Assembly (NCBI GenBank): GCA_964351365.1
Contig: CAYGNP010000004.1
Location: forward strand, 62,001 to 126,000
Direction: 5' to 3'
Length of the DNA stretch: 64,000 nucleotides
DNA from: UBA1672 sp964351365
GTDB lineage: Bacteria > Pseudomonadota > Alphaproteobacteria > Micavibrionales > Micavibrionaceae
In this document: piece after piece, positions 16,975-23,423 of the stretch
How the letters are laid out: each line of letters begins with the position of its first letter
How positions within the stretch are numbered: position 1 is the first letter of the stretch
Position numbers and translations under genes: made by a program
Notes under the pieces: generated by a model
Database searches by the model: none
The model's input: only the letters and a program-made list of their open reading frames with translations
Told to the model about the DNA's origin: nothing

Positions 16975-18131
16975 GCACAAAAGACTATAAGTTCGAAACA
17001 AAGATGATGCATCTGGGCCGCGCCCCTGGAGAGTATTTCGGCGTTGTGAATCCGCCGATTTGCCGCACCTCAACAATATTATACGAGAACTTCGCCGCCT
17101 ATCTGAACCCCAACACCAAATACCGCTATGGGCGCATAAATAACCCGCTGGCGCAGCATTTCGAAGAAGCTGTAAGCGCCCTTGAGGGGGGCTTTCATGC
17201 GATCAGCACCTGCAGCGGCTTTAGCGCCGTGACCACCGCAATTCTGAGCTTTGTTAAATCAGGCGATCATATCCTGATCGTGGACAGCGCCTATGCCCCG
17301 ACACGCATTTTTGCCAAGCAACAACTCACAAAAATCGGTGTTGATGTTGAATTTTATGAACCCGATCTGGATGGCGGCATCGAAGTGTTGATCCGCGACA
17401 ACACATCCGTAATTTATATGGAATCCCCCGGCTCTTATAGCTTCACCACCCAGGACGTGCCCGCAATCACCAAAATCGCAAAGGAAAAAGGGATCACAAC
17501 CATTTTGGACAATACCTATTCCGCCGGAATTTTGTACAACCCCCTGCGGCATGGCGTGAATATCTGCGTGCAATCCGCAGCAAAATATATAAGCGGTCAT
17601 TCAGACCTGAATCTGGGTTTTGCCATCGCTGATACGGAGCAAAATCACAAAATACTGAAAAGTACAGCCATTAATTTAGGCGCCTGCGCAGGCGCGGAGG
17701 ACTTATACCTCGCCCTGCGCGGCCTGCGTACCCTGCAGATGCGCATGCACCATGCAGGTGAGAACATGAAACCTGTCCTGAAATGGTTTCAAAGGCAAAA
17801 ATGTGTTCAAAAAATTTACTGCCCGATGCTAAAGGATTCGCCGGGACACAAAACCTGGAAGCGTGATTTTAACGGTAAAACCAACGGCCTGTTCAGTGTT
17901 CTCTTCGATCCAAAATACAGCTGGGAGGATATCGGCCGCTTCGTCGACTCGCTCAAGCTATTCCCCGTCGGCAGCAGTTGGGGCGGGTATGAGAGTCTGA
18001 TCCAGCCGAGCGACATGAAAACCTGCCGCCAAAACTGGCCGCACAAAGGCGTGCTCCTGAGATTCCAGATTGGCAATGAAAACCCGGATGATTTGATTAA
18101 GGATTTGGAAGCCGGGCTAAAAAATCTTTAA
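16971..18131 (+). CDS. metC: Cystathionine beta-lyase (PLP-dependent)
   Basis: This is a 386-residue Cys/Met-metabolism PLP enzyme that cleaves cystathionine to homocysteine, pyruvate and ammonia. The PLP lysine is in SAAKYISGHSDLNLGF. The N-terminal motif YRYGRINNPLAQHFEEAVSALEGG and the C-terminal SSWGGYESLIQP are MetC-like. The GTG start overlaps the previous stop by four bases. Related enzymes such as cystathionine gamma-lyase or methionine gamma-lyase share the fold, but KLFPVGSSWGGYESL favours MetC. Confidence 0.92.
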   Translation: MSTKDYKFETKMMHLGRAPGEYFGVVNPPICRTSTILYENFAAYLNPNTKYRYGRINNPLAQHFEEAVSALEGGFHAISTCSGFSAVTTAILSFVKSGDHILIVDSAYAPTRIFAKQQLTKIGVDVEFYEPDLDGGIEVLIRDNTSVIYMESPGSYSFTTQDVPAITKIAKEKGITTILDNTYSAGILYNPLRHGVNICVQSAAKYISGHSDLNLGFAIADTEQNHKILKSTAINLGACAGAEDLYLALRGLRTLQMRMHHAGENMKPVLKWFQRQKCVQKIYCPMLKDSPGHKTWKRDFNGKTNGLFSVLFDPKYSWEDIGRFVDSLKLFPVGSSWGGYESLIQPSDMKTCRQNWPHKGVLLRFQIGNENPDDLIKDLEAGLKNL

Positions 18132-18442
18132 GTTAAATCCCCGACACTGACATTCAGAGCCTGCGCAAGAGCCTTCATTGCTCGAAGCGAGCCGTCTTTC
18201 TTGCGCGTTTCTATCTCGGTAAGATAGGGGCGGGAAATACCCGAATTCGCCGCGAGATCGGCCTGGGTCATCTTACGGAACTTACGGATAATTTTCACCG
18301 GATGATCCTGCCCCGCAGAAAGCTGGTCAAGCACAGTATCAGGCAATGAGCTATCACCTCCAGAGTTTGACAACTCACGGTAGTCATGCAGAGGCACGAG
18401 AACGTAGGGCTTACCCTGTATATGCAAAAGATCATACTTCAT
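18128..18442 (-). CDS. XRE-family transcriptional regulator, antitoxin-like
   Basis: This is a 104-residue protein with a C-terminal helix-turn-helix of the XRE/Cro type (KFRKMTQADLAANSGISRPYLTEIETRKK). The N-terminal ~25 residues (LLHIQGKPYVLVPLHDYREL) resemble the start of RelB/Phd-like antitoxins. No toxin-sized partner lies next to it: the 3' end overlaps metC by four bases and the 5' side faces the esterase. It is therefore an orphan antitoxin or a stand-alone regulator. Confidence 0.8.
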   Translation of the reverse strand: MKYDLLHIQGKPYVLVPLHDYRELSNSGGDSSLPDTVLDQLSAGQDHPVKIIRKFRKMTQADLAANSGISRPYLTEIETRKKDGSLRAMKALAQALNVSVGDLT

Positions 18443-18516
18443 AAATACATAGTCTAAACATTTTCAGGGCCACGTCTAGACTTGTTTTGTTATCAACGCT
18501 GATGTATTTGTGACAC

Positions 18517-19173
18517 ATGAGTATAAACAATTTTTACGAGTATCTGCCGAAAAACACGCCGAAGCATGTGGTGATTATGCTGCATGGCGTTGGATCAAAC
18601 GGTCAGGATTTAATCTCCCTTGCCCCTTACTTATCAAAATTTATTCCAAACGCGGCCTTTATTTCGCCTGATGCACCGTTTGCATGCGATATGGTACCTC
18701 CCGGCTACCCGAATTCCTACCAATGGTTTTCCCTGCAAAACCGAGACCCTCATGTTATGCTGCAAGGGGTAAAAGCAGTATTCCCTTTGGTTGAAACATT
18801 CATAGAGGAGCAGCTAAAGCGTTTTTCATTGAGCCATGATCAATGTGCGCTACTCGGTTTTTCGCAAGGCACAATGACAGCCTTACATGTTGCGCCGCGA
18901 TTAAAGGCAAAAATATCAGGCGTTTTAGGATATTCCGGCGCTCTTTTGTGGGACACGCAAGCCAATGCTTCAGCATTTTTTAAGCCTCCTATGCACCTCA
19001 TTCATGGTGGGGCTGATGATGTAGTGCCCGTAGCATCAAGAAGATATGCACAAAAAACTCTTGAATCTAAGGGGTTTACGGTCACAGGCCAAACTACACC
19101 CAATCTGGCCCATTCCATCGATCAAGAGGGAATTGAGAGCGGTGGGGCATTCTTGAGATCTGTTTTTGCCTAA
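18517..19173 (+). CDS. Alpha/beta hydrolase, phospholipase/carboxylesterase family
   Basis: This is a 218-residue serine hydrolase of the carboxylesterase/YpfH type. The oxyanion region is VVIMLHGVGSNGQDL, the nucleophile elbow GFSQGTMTA, the acid HGGADDVVPV, and the catalytic His NLAHSID. It has no signal peptide, so it is probably cytoplasmic. Its physiological ester is not evident. It diverges from the XRE regulator across 74 bases, so the regulator might act on it. Confidence 0.9.
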   Translation: MSINNFYEYLPKNTPKHVVIMLHGVGSNGQDLISLAPYLSKFIPNAAFISPDAPFACDMVPPGYPNSYQWFSLQNRDPHVMLQGVKAVFPLVETFIEEQLKRFSLSHDQCALLGFSQGTMTALHVAPRLKAKISGVLGYSGALLWDTQANASAFFKPPMHLIHGGADDVVPVASRRYAQKTLESKGFTVTGQTTPNLAHSIDQEGIESGGAFLRSVFA

Positions 19174-19330
19174 AATGTGGACGATCTTTGAAATTTAATT
19201 TCGCATTCGACCAGACCTTTAAACTATGCTATAATGATTCTAGAAAAACGTAGGATTTCTGCGGATTTTTAGAGCTTCTGCTCTACCCTGAAGTCTTCCA
19301 AATTTTCTATTGCGCATGGTAGGAGATAAG

Positions 19331-19903
19331 ATGACCACAGCAATGCCCTTAGAACGATGTAGCGCCTTGATTTTAAATGCGGATTTTAGGCCTCTCAGCT
19401 ATTTTCCTCTCTCAGTATGGTCTTGGCAGGATGCTGTTAAGGCCATTTTTCGTGGCAGTGTAACGGTCGTTTCTGAATATGACCGCACGGTCAGATCACC
19501 GGAAATTGAAATGAAGTTGCCTTCCGTGCTTGCGCTCAAGGAATATGTCGCAACCAGCCGCGCCCCGGCCTTCACACGTTTTAATGTCTTCCTGCGTGAT
19601 CACTGGGACTGCCAGTATTGCGGCGGGCATTTCAAAACGCACGAGCTGACCTTCGATCATGTCGTGCCGCGCTCACGGGGTGGACGGACGAATTGGGAAA
19701 ATATCGTTGCCGCTTGCCAATGCTGCAATACCAAGAAAGGCAATAAAATGCCGCAGGAAATTAACATGCACCCCCTGATCAAGCCACGCGAGCCATCAGT
19801 CTTTGAGTTGCAAAACAGCGGCAGGCAATTCCCGCCGAACTTTCTCCACGAAAGCTGGAACGACTTTCTCTACTGGGATACAGAACTTACCGACGACGAT
19901 TGA
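19331..19903 (+). CDS. HNH endonuclease family protein
   Basis: This is a 190-residue protein with a complete HNH motif: CQYCGG, then LTFDHVVPRSRGGRTNWENIVAACQCCNTKKGNK, giving the two CxxC zinc pairs and the DH/N catalytic residues. The start at 19331 is set by AGGAG five to six bases upstream; ATG 19316 and TTG 19310 are also in frame. The N-terminal half (LILNADFRPLSYFPLSVWSWQDAV) is the standard leader of this widespread bacterial chromosomal HNH family, whose role is unknown. Its last 34 bases overlap the 3' end of dsbB on the other strand. Confidence 0.93.
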   Translation: MTTAMPLERCSALILNADFRPLSYFPLSVWSWQDAVKAIFRGSVTVVSEYDRTVRSPEIEMKLPSVLALKEYVATSRAPAFTRFNVFLRDHWDCQYCGGHFKTHELTFDHVVPRSRGGRTNWENIVAACQCCNTKKGNKMPQEINMHPLIKPREPSVFELQNSGRQFPPNFLHESWNDFLYWDTELTDDD

Positions 19904-20388
19904 CGCCCGTAAACAGTTGCCAAAGCGCACAATACAGCAAGAGCAAAACACAATATAACATTATAATTTGCCATGGAAAAACCGATAAACGGATCCTGCC
20001 AAGGAATGTCCTCACAGCTCCCCATCGGTGTGCTCATCAGATTTTCAAGCACGCCCATTGTGCCACCCTGATTGGCAAAATGCACACTGCACCCGTCTAC
20101 CTGCGAAATCCACCACCGGCGTTCAACGCCGGAATGATAAAGAGCGATGCCACTATTAACCAAAAAATTCACTGAACAAACAGCCATCCAAAAACGCTTT
20201 GGTTGTGTCAAAATACCTATAATTCCGATCAAAAAACCAAAAACAAAAGGCCATCTTTGGTAAATGCACAGCTTACAAGGCTCAAGCCCTAAAAATGCCT
20301 CAGACGCCAAAGCAATCGCCAAGGCAGAAAAAGATATAAAGGCAATGAGCGCAAAAATAGTTTTGGTCTTGTTCAATAGTTTGGCCAT
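19870..20388 (-). CDS. dsbB: Disulfide bond formation protein B (DsbB) family
   Basis: This is a 172-residue four-helix membrane protein that would reoxidise a periplasmic DsbA with quinone. The first cysteine pair is in LEPCKLCIYQRWPF, with the conserved Arg after it. The second pair is C in SQVDGCSVHF and SCEDIPWQDPF, separated by a short loop. The ATG at 20388 overlaps the stop of the ExoD-like gene (TGATG) with GGGAT upstream; a GTG one codon earlier is also possible. No DsbA homologue is encoded in this window. Confidence 0.9.
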   Translation of the reverse strand: MAKLLNKTKTIFALIAFISFSALAIALASEAFLGLEPCKLCIYQRWPFVFGFLIGIIGILTQPKRFWMAVCSVNFLVNSGIALYHSGVERRWWISQVDGCSVHFANQGGTMGVLENLMSTPMGSCEDIPWQDPFIGFSMANYNVILCFALAVLCALATVYGRQSSSVSSVSQ

Positions 20389-21023
20389 CACATATATCCC
20401 TTTATCATCTCTTTAACAAAGTCGATGCCTTCAGTCCCTAAGAATAAAATAATCATCCCCAAAGCGCAAATCCACAATAAGCCAATAAGGGCGCCGAGAA
20501 TAACCGCATAACCGTCTCGCATGATAACACCCACGGCCATAAGTGCAATACCCAGGCTCGGAACAGTGTTCGTCATAGGAAGGGGAATGCAAACCGTCAA
20601 CGCCATGATAAGGCCAAAGACACCAATCAGGTTGGAAAAAATTCCCCGCGTGACAAACTCAAGGCGCGGTTTGACCAAAATCTCTAATCGTCTGAACCAG
20701 GGCAAGCTGGCATTAATTACGCTATTGAGCGAAGATGTTTTCATGCTCCGGCGTTTCACGCGCTCAGGCAGCCAGATGGTGTGATACCCCAGAGCTTGCT
20801 GCGCGGTAAGTAAAATCAGTGGTGTTGCAAGCATGATGTTAATCCCCGGCGGAACAGGAATCGGCAATGCCATAGGGACGGAAAAAATCAAGAGGATAAA
20901 ACCAAAGCCGCGTTCATGCAGGGCTTCAATTAAATCGGATAAACGCAAAGATTCAGACGTAAATCTTTTTTGCAAATCGGTTAGAACATCAGAAATTGAA
21001 CGAATATGTGTATCGGAATTCAT
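20388..21023 (-). CDS. ExoD family membrane protein
   Basis: This is a 211-residue polytopic membrane protein of the ExoD (exopolysaccharide synthesis) family. The family block RGFGFILLIFSVPMALPIPVPPGINIML is followed by TPLILLTAQQALGYHTIWLPERVKRRSM and by a second similar hydrophobic repeat (IFSNLIGVFGLIMALTVCIPLPMTNTVPSLGIALMAVGVIMRDG). ExoD of rhizobia affects exopolysaccharide and alkaline tolerance; the molecular activity is unknown. It is coupled to dsbB. Confidence 0.87.
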   Translation of the reverse strand: MNSDTHIRSISDVLTDLQKRFTSESLRLSDLIEALHERGFGFILLIFSVPMALPIPVPPGINIMLATPLILLTAQQALGYHTIWLPERVKRRSMKTSSLNSVINASLPWFRRLEILVKPRLEFVTRGIFSNLIGVFGLIMALTVCIPLPMTNTVPSLGIALMAVGVIMRDGYAVILGALIGLLWICALGMIILFLGTEGIDFVKEMIKGYM

Positions 21024-21071
21024 ACTTATCTTTTACGCCGGATTAAAAGATTTAGATAGAGGCTATCATTA

Positions 21072-21899
21072 TTATTGGATAACAGAAAAATCAGTAAAAA
21101 TCTCTAGCAACATCTTGGCCGCAATCACAAGCATGAAAACTGCAAAATAGCGTTTCAACTTTGGCACGGGAAGGCTATGTGCAAATTTGGCGCCCAAAGG
21201 CGCGGCAAGAACGCTGCTGCCGATAATACAAAAAAACGCCGCCATATTGATGTAACCAATACTGTAAGGGGGCAGGGTGCCCGGATGATCAAGCCCGATA
21301 TAAATAAAGCCTGCAGCGCCAATAATCGCAATAAAAGGCCCAATTGCCGCCGCTGTGGCGATAGCTCTATGTATCTGTACATTACATATCGTCATAAAGG
21401 TAACGTTCTGAACGCCCCCACCAACTCCCATCAATGTTGCGAGCGCAGCATTCGCCGCTGAAAAAATACTCAGCCACGGCTGTTTTGGCATGGAGTCAAA
21501 TAGCGCCGTTTTATTCGTGCGCAAGATCATGTACCCGCCAAATAAAAGCTGCGAGGCCGCAAAGACAACTTTCAGAGTAGAGGTGCTCGATATATCCGCA
21601 AGGAGCGTACCGATACCAACCCCCACAAGCACGCCCGGCAAAAACGATTTCAGAATCGGCATGTCCACCGCGCCGCGCTTGTAATGTGCCCAGGCAGAGG
21701 ATGTGCCCGTGAACACAATCGTCAGCAAAGAGGTTCCTACCGCCACATGCATCGCGCTATCGTAATATTCGAAATGTTTCAGAATGTAATAAATGCCCGG
21801 AACCAAAACCGCCCCGCCACCAATGCCAAGAAGCCCAGCCAGAAAACCACCCGCAATGCCAAGCAGCAAGAGTAAGAGCGCCGCGATAACAAATTCCAT
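21072..21899 (-). CDS. TauE/SafE family sulfite/organic-anion exporter
   Basis: This is a 275-residue membrane protein with eight or so hydrophobic segments and the TauE/SafE repeat motifs GGFLAGLLGIGGGAVLVPGI and FVAF-like LATLMGVGGG in the second half. The family exports sulfite, sulfoacetate or related anions; the substrate is not evident. The start at 21899 (MEFVIAALLLLLLG) has GGATAAAG upstream. The frame is open for another 33 codons, but that stretch is the tRNA-Leu gene read through. Confidence 0.9.
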   Translation of the reverse strand: MEFVIAALLLLLLGIAGGFLAGLLGIGGGAVLVPGIYYILKHFEYYDSAMHVAVGTSLLTIVFTGTSSAWAHYKRGAVDMPILKSFLPGVLVGVGIGTLLADISSTSTLKVVFAASQLLFGGYMILRTNKTALFDSMPKQPWLSIFSAANAALATLMGVGGGVQNVTFMTICNVQIHRAIATAAAIGPFIAIIGAAGFIYIGLDHPGTLPPYSIGYINMAAFFCIIGSSVLAAPLGAKFAHSLPVPKLKRYFAVFMLVIAAKMLLEIFTDFSVIQ

Positions 21900-21928
21900 A
21901 TCTTTATCCAGACATAAAAAAAGAAAGG

Positions 21929-22012
21929 TGGTGCCCCCGGGGAGACTTGAACTCCCACTTCCGAAGAAACCGGATTTTGAATCCGGCGCGTCTACCATTC
22001 CACCACAGGGGC
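21929..22012 (-). tRNA. tRNA-Leu (anticodon CAA)
   Basis: The minus strand folds as a class II tRNA. The acceptor stem is GCCCCTG / CGGGGGC with one G-U pair, the discriminator is A and CCA is encoded. The anticodon stem is CCGGATT / AATCCGG-like around CAA, there is a variable-arm hairpin (TTCTTCGGAAG) and the T-loop is GTTCAAGTC. The long variable arm and anticodon CAA identify tRNA-Leu, which reads UUG. Confidence 0.95.
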
Positions 22013-22028
22013 AGTGAAGTGTAGGCGC

Positions 22029-22056
22029 ATCATAATGATCTGAGTGAAATCTTCAA
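22029..22056 (-). promoter_or_regulatory. Predicted sigma70 promoter for tRNA-Leu
   Basis: On the minus strand TTGAAG (22056-22051) and TATGAT (22034-22029) are spaced 16 bases apart. This places a start about ten bases before the tRNA 5' end. Both hexamers are good but not perfect matches. Confidence 0.5.
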
Positions 22057-22105
22057 TAAAAATTTTTACTTTGAACAAGGCGGGTTGATAGCACCTCAGC
22101 CAAAC

Positions 22106-22177
22106 CCAATGCGGCGTTTTTGTATTTAAAGAGGGCGACTGCCCGACCGCCGCCAATGCGGCGTTTTTATATTTAAA
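22106..22177. repeat. Pair of 25-base direct repeats
   Basis: CCAATGCGGCGTTTTTGTAT plus TTAAA at 22106-22130 recurs at 22153-22177 with a single base changed (24 of 25 identical) and a 47-base period. Each copy ends in an AT-rich stretch. The pair lies in the gene-free interval 22013-22401, which otherwise holds only the palindromic element at 22308. No coding function is supported for the interval. Confidence 0.75.
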
Positions 22178-22307
22178 AAAAGGGTGGACGCCCCCTTCTG
22201 TGTGTGTGGGAGAAAGGGACGTCCATGAAATTTCACATGTGAATAAGGGATTTATCACATATTTAAAGTTGCAGATCAATGGGTTTTTTCACAAAAGGTA
22301 AAAAAAT

Positions 22308-22391
22308 GTCATTCTGAGGGGCGCTAGCCCTGAAGGATCTAAGTGCATAAAGCCCCTAGATCCTTCAACATCTGGGATGTTTCAGGATGAC
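22308..22391. repeat. Palindromic repeat element, copy 1
   Basis: This is an 84-base interspersed element bounded by GTCATTCTGA and TCAGGATGAC, with internal inverted arms GAAGGATCT and AGATCCTTC. The same outer and inner arms occur at 23328-23394 and 24450-24524. This copy is intergenic, just downstream of the XRE gene at 22402. Confidence 0.85.
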
Positions 22392-22401
22392 AATTGTGAT
22401 C

Positions 22402-22773
22402 TCAAGATTTTTTCGATTTTGAACGCTCAAGGGCTGCTTTGCGCAGCTCTGCCATACTCTCGTATGGGCTGTCATGCACTTCCTTGAGAAGGCGATTCTC
22501 TTCACGTAATTTTTCAAGCTCATCGTATGATTGATCAATCATGGAGGGAATGAGCCGGTACACAGGAACATTGAGCGCCTTGGCCAGCTTCTGAACTGTC
22601 TCGAGCTTCGGGCTAACCGAGCGGTTTTGCAATATATCGCGCACCGCCGTCTCCCCCAGGCCAGCCTCAACGGACAGGCGCTTGGAATTAGTTTGCCCCT
22701 TTCGGGCATCCATAATCTCTTTGAGGTTCTTTTTGAACTCAGTGGTGAGTTTATCCGTTAATGTCTTGCTCAT
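22402..22773 (-). CDS. XRE-family helix-turn-helix regulator
   Basis: This is a 123-residue protein with a Cro/C1-type helix-turn-helix (SKRLSVEAGLGETAVRDILQNRS) followed by VQKLAKALNVPVYRLI, as in phage-repressor-like regulators. A helical tail follows (ELEKLREENRLLKEVHD), which may dimerise. No peptidase or ligand domain is present. The ribosome site is weak. It lies in the repeat-rich patch and has no operon partner. Confidence 0.83.
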   Translation of the reverse strand: MSKTLTDKLTTEFKKNLKEIMDARKGQTNSKRLSVEAGLGETAVRDILQNRSVSPKLETVQKLAKALNVPVYRLIPSMIDQSYDELEKLREENRLLKEVHDSPYESMAELRKAALERSKSKKS

Positions 22774-22858
22774 AGATATGATAATGGCGGGTTTTCCCCA
22801 CCATGAAAAGGATGAAGTTTCACTTTGAAATTATAGAGTTCATGTTTAGCCAAAATAA

Positions 22859-22879
22859 AAGGCCTCAAAAGGAGGCCTT
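22859..22879 (-). terminator. Rho-independent terminator after the 105-residue gene
   Basis: There is a perfect eight-base stem AAGGCCTC / GAGGCCTT with a five-base loop, followed on the minus strand by TTTATTTT. It lies 24 bases after the stop at 22903. Confidence 0.8.
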
Positions 22880-22902
22880 CAAATAAATGTAAAAAATACT
22901 AT

Positions 22903-23220
22903 TTAGTTTAATGCGTTTTCAAGCCAGTTAGCACCATTCGCAAGATGTCCAGCAGCATCGCCAGCCCATCCGGCCAATGTTTCTATGAAGGATGTGCCCA
23001 CGCTCAAAGCGCTGGCCGCGTCAAAACCAACGTTTACAGTGTTACCTCCGACACCAGTTGCAACTACTGCGCCAGCCTGCGTAATTTCCGCTGCTGAGAC
23101 GGGTATTTCAATATGTCCAGTGAAAACTGCAACAGCGAAAGCAGCCAAACCAGCATTTGTCATATTAAAACGCCGCGAGAGCCATCCACCAATTCCACCA
23201 CCGCTAGTTGCTTCCGCCAT
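22903..23220 (-). CDS. Orphan Ala/Gly-rich hypothetical protein with its own promoter and terminator
   Basis: This is a 105-residue protein I do not recognise. It begins with a glycine run (TSGGGIGGWLSRRF), followed by a hydrophobic stretch (AGLAAFAVAVFTGHIEIPV) that could be a membrane segment or amphipathic helix. Alternating Ala/Gly/Asn segments and ETLAGWAGDAAGHLANGANW come after. There are no cysteines and very few charges. AAAGGA lies upstream of the ATG. The promoter (23244-23272) and terminator (22859-22879) make it a single-gene unit, so expression is likely. Confidence 0.65.
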   Translation of the reverse strand: MAEATSGGGIGGWLSRRFNMTNAGLAAFAVAVFTGHIEIPVSAAEITQAGAVVATGVGGNTVNVGFDAASALSVGTSFIETLAGWAGDAAGHLANGANWLENALN

Positions 23221-23243
23221 AATATCAATCCTTTTCTCAACCA

Positions 23244-23272
23244 GTTATAACAATATTTTATTAATTACACAA
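23244..23272 (-). promoter_or_regulatory. Predicted sigma70 promoter of the 105-residue gene
   Basis: TTGTGT (23272-23267) and TATAAC (23249-23244) are separated by 17 bases on the minus strand. The start would fall about 15 bases before the ribosome site, and the spacer is AT-rich. Confidence 0.55.
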
Positions 23273-23327
23273 ATACTAACATATTAGTTCCGGTTTTGGC
23301 AAGCTTTTTTGTAAAATAATTTTTTTT

Positions 23328-23394
23328 GTCATTCTGAAGACCTTTAGGTCTTAAGAATCTAGATCCTTCAGGGTCTTCGACCCTTCAGGATGAC
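23328..23394. repeat. Palindromic repeat element, copy 2
   Basis: This is a 67-base copy with the same ends GTCATTCTGA / TCAGGATGAC and inner arm AGATCCTTC. The left inner arm has decayed (TTAAGAATCT). It is intergenic, 29 bases beyond the 3' end of uvrA. Confidence 0.8.
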
Positions 23395-23423
23395 TTGCAG
23401 GTCTAAGTGACGCCAAAACCCGC

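Noticed and set aside
18443..18516. AGTCT...AGACT half-sites as an operator between the XRE gene and the esterase
   Set aside because: Only five bases match with a long irregular spacer, which is expected by chance.
21900..21998. 33-residue N-terminal extension of the TauE-like protein
   Set aside because: The extension is the tRNA-Leu gene translated in frame. ATG 21899 has its own ribosome site.
21992..22279. 95-codon frame on the minus strand after tRNA-Leu
   Set aside because: Its 3' part runs through the tRNA-Leu gene and its middle is the 25-base direct repeat. No ribosome site or protein-like composition supports it.
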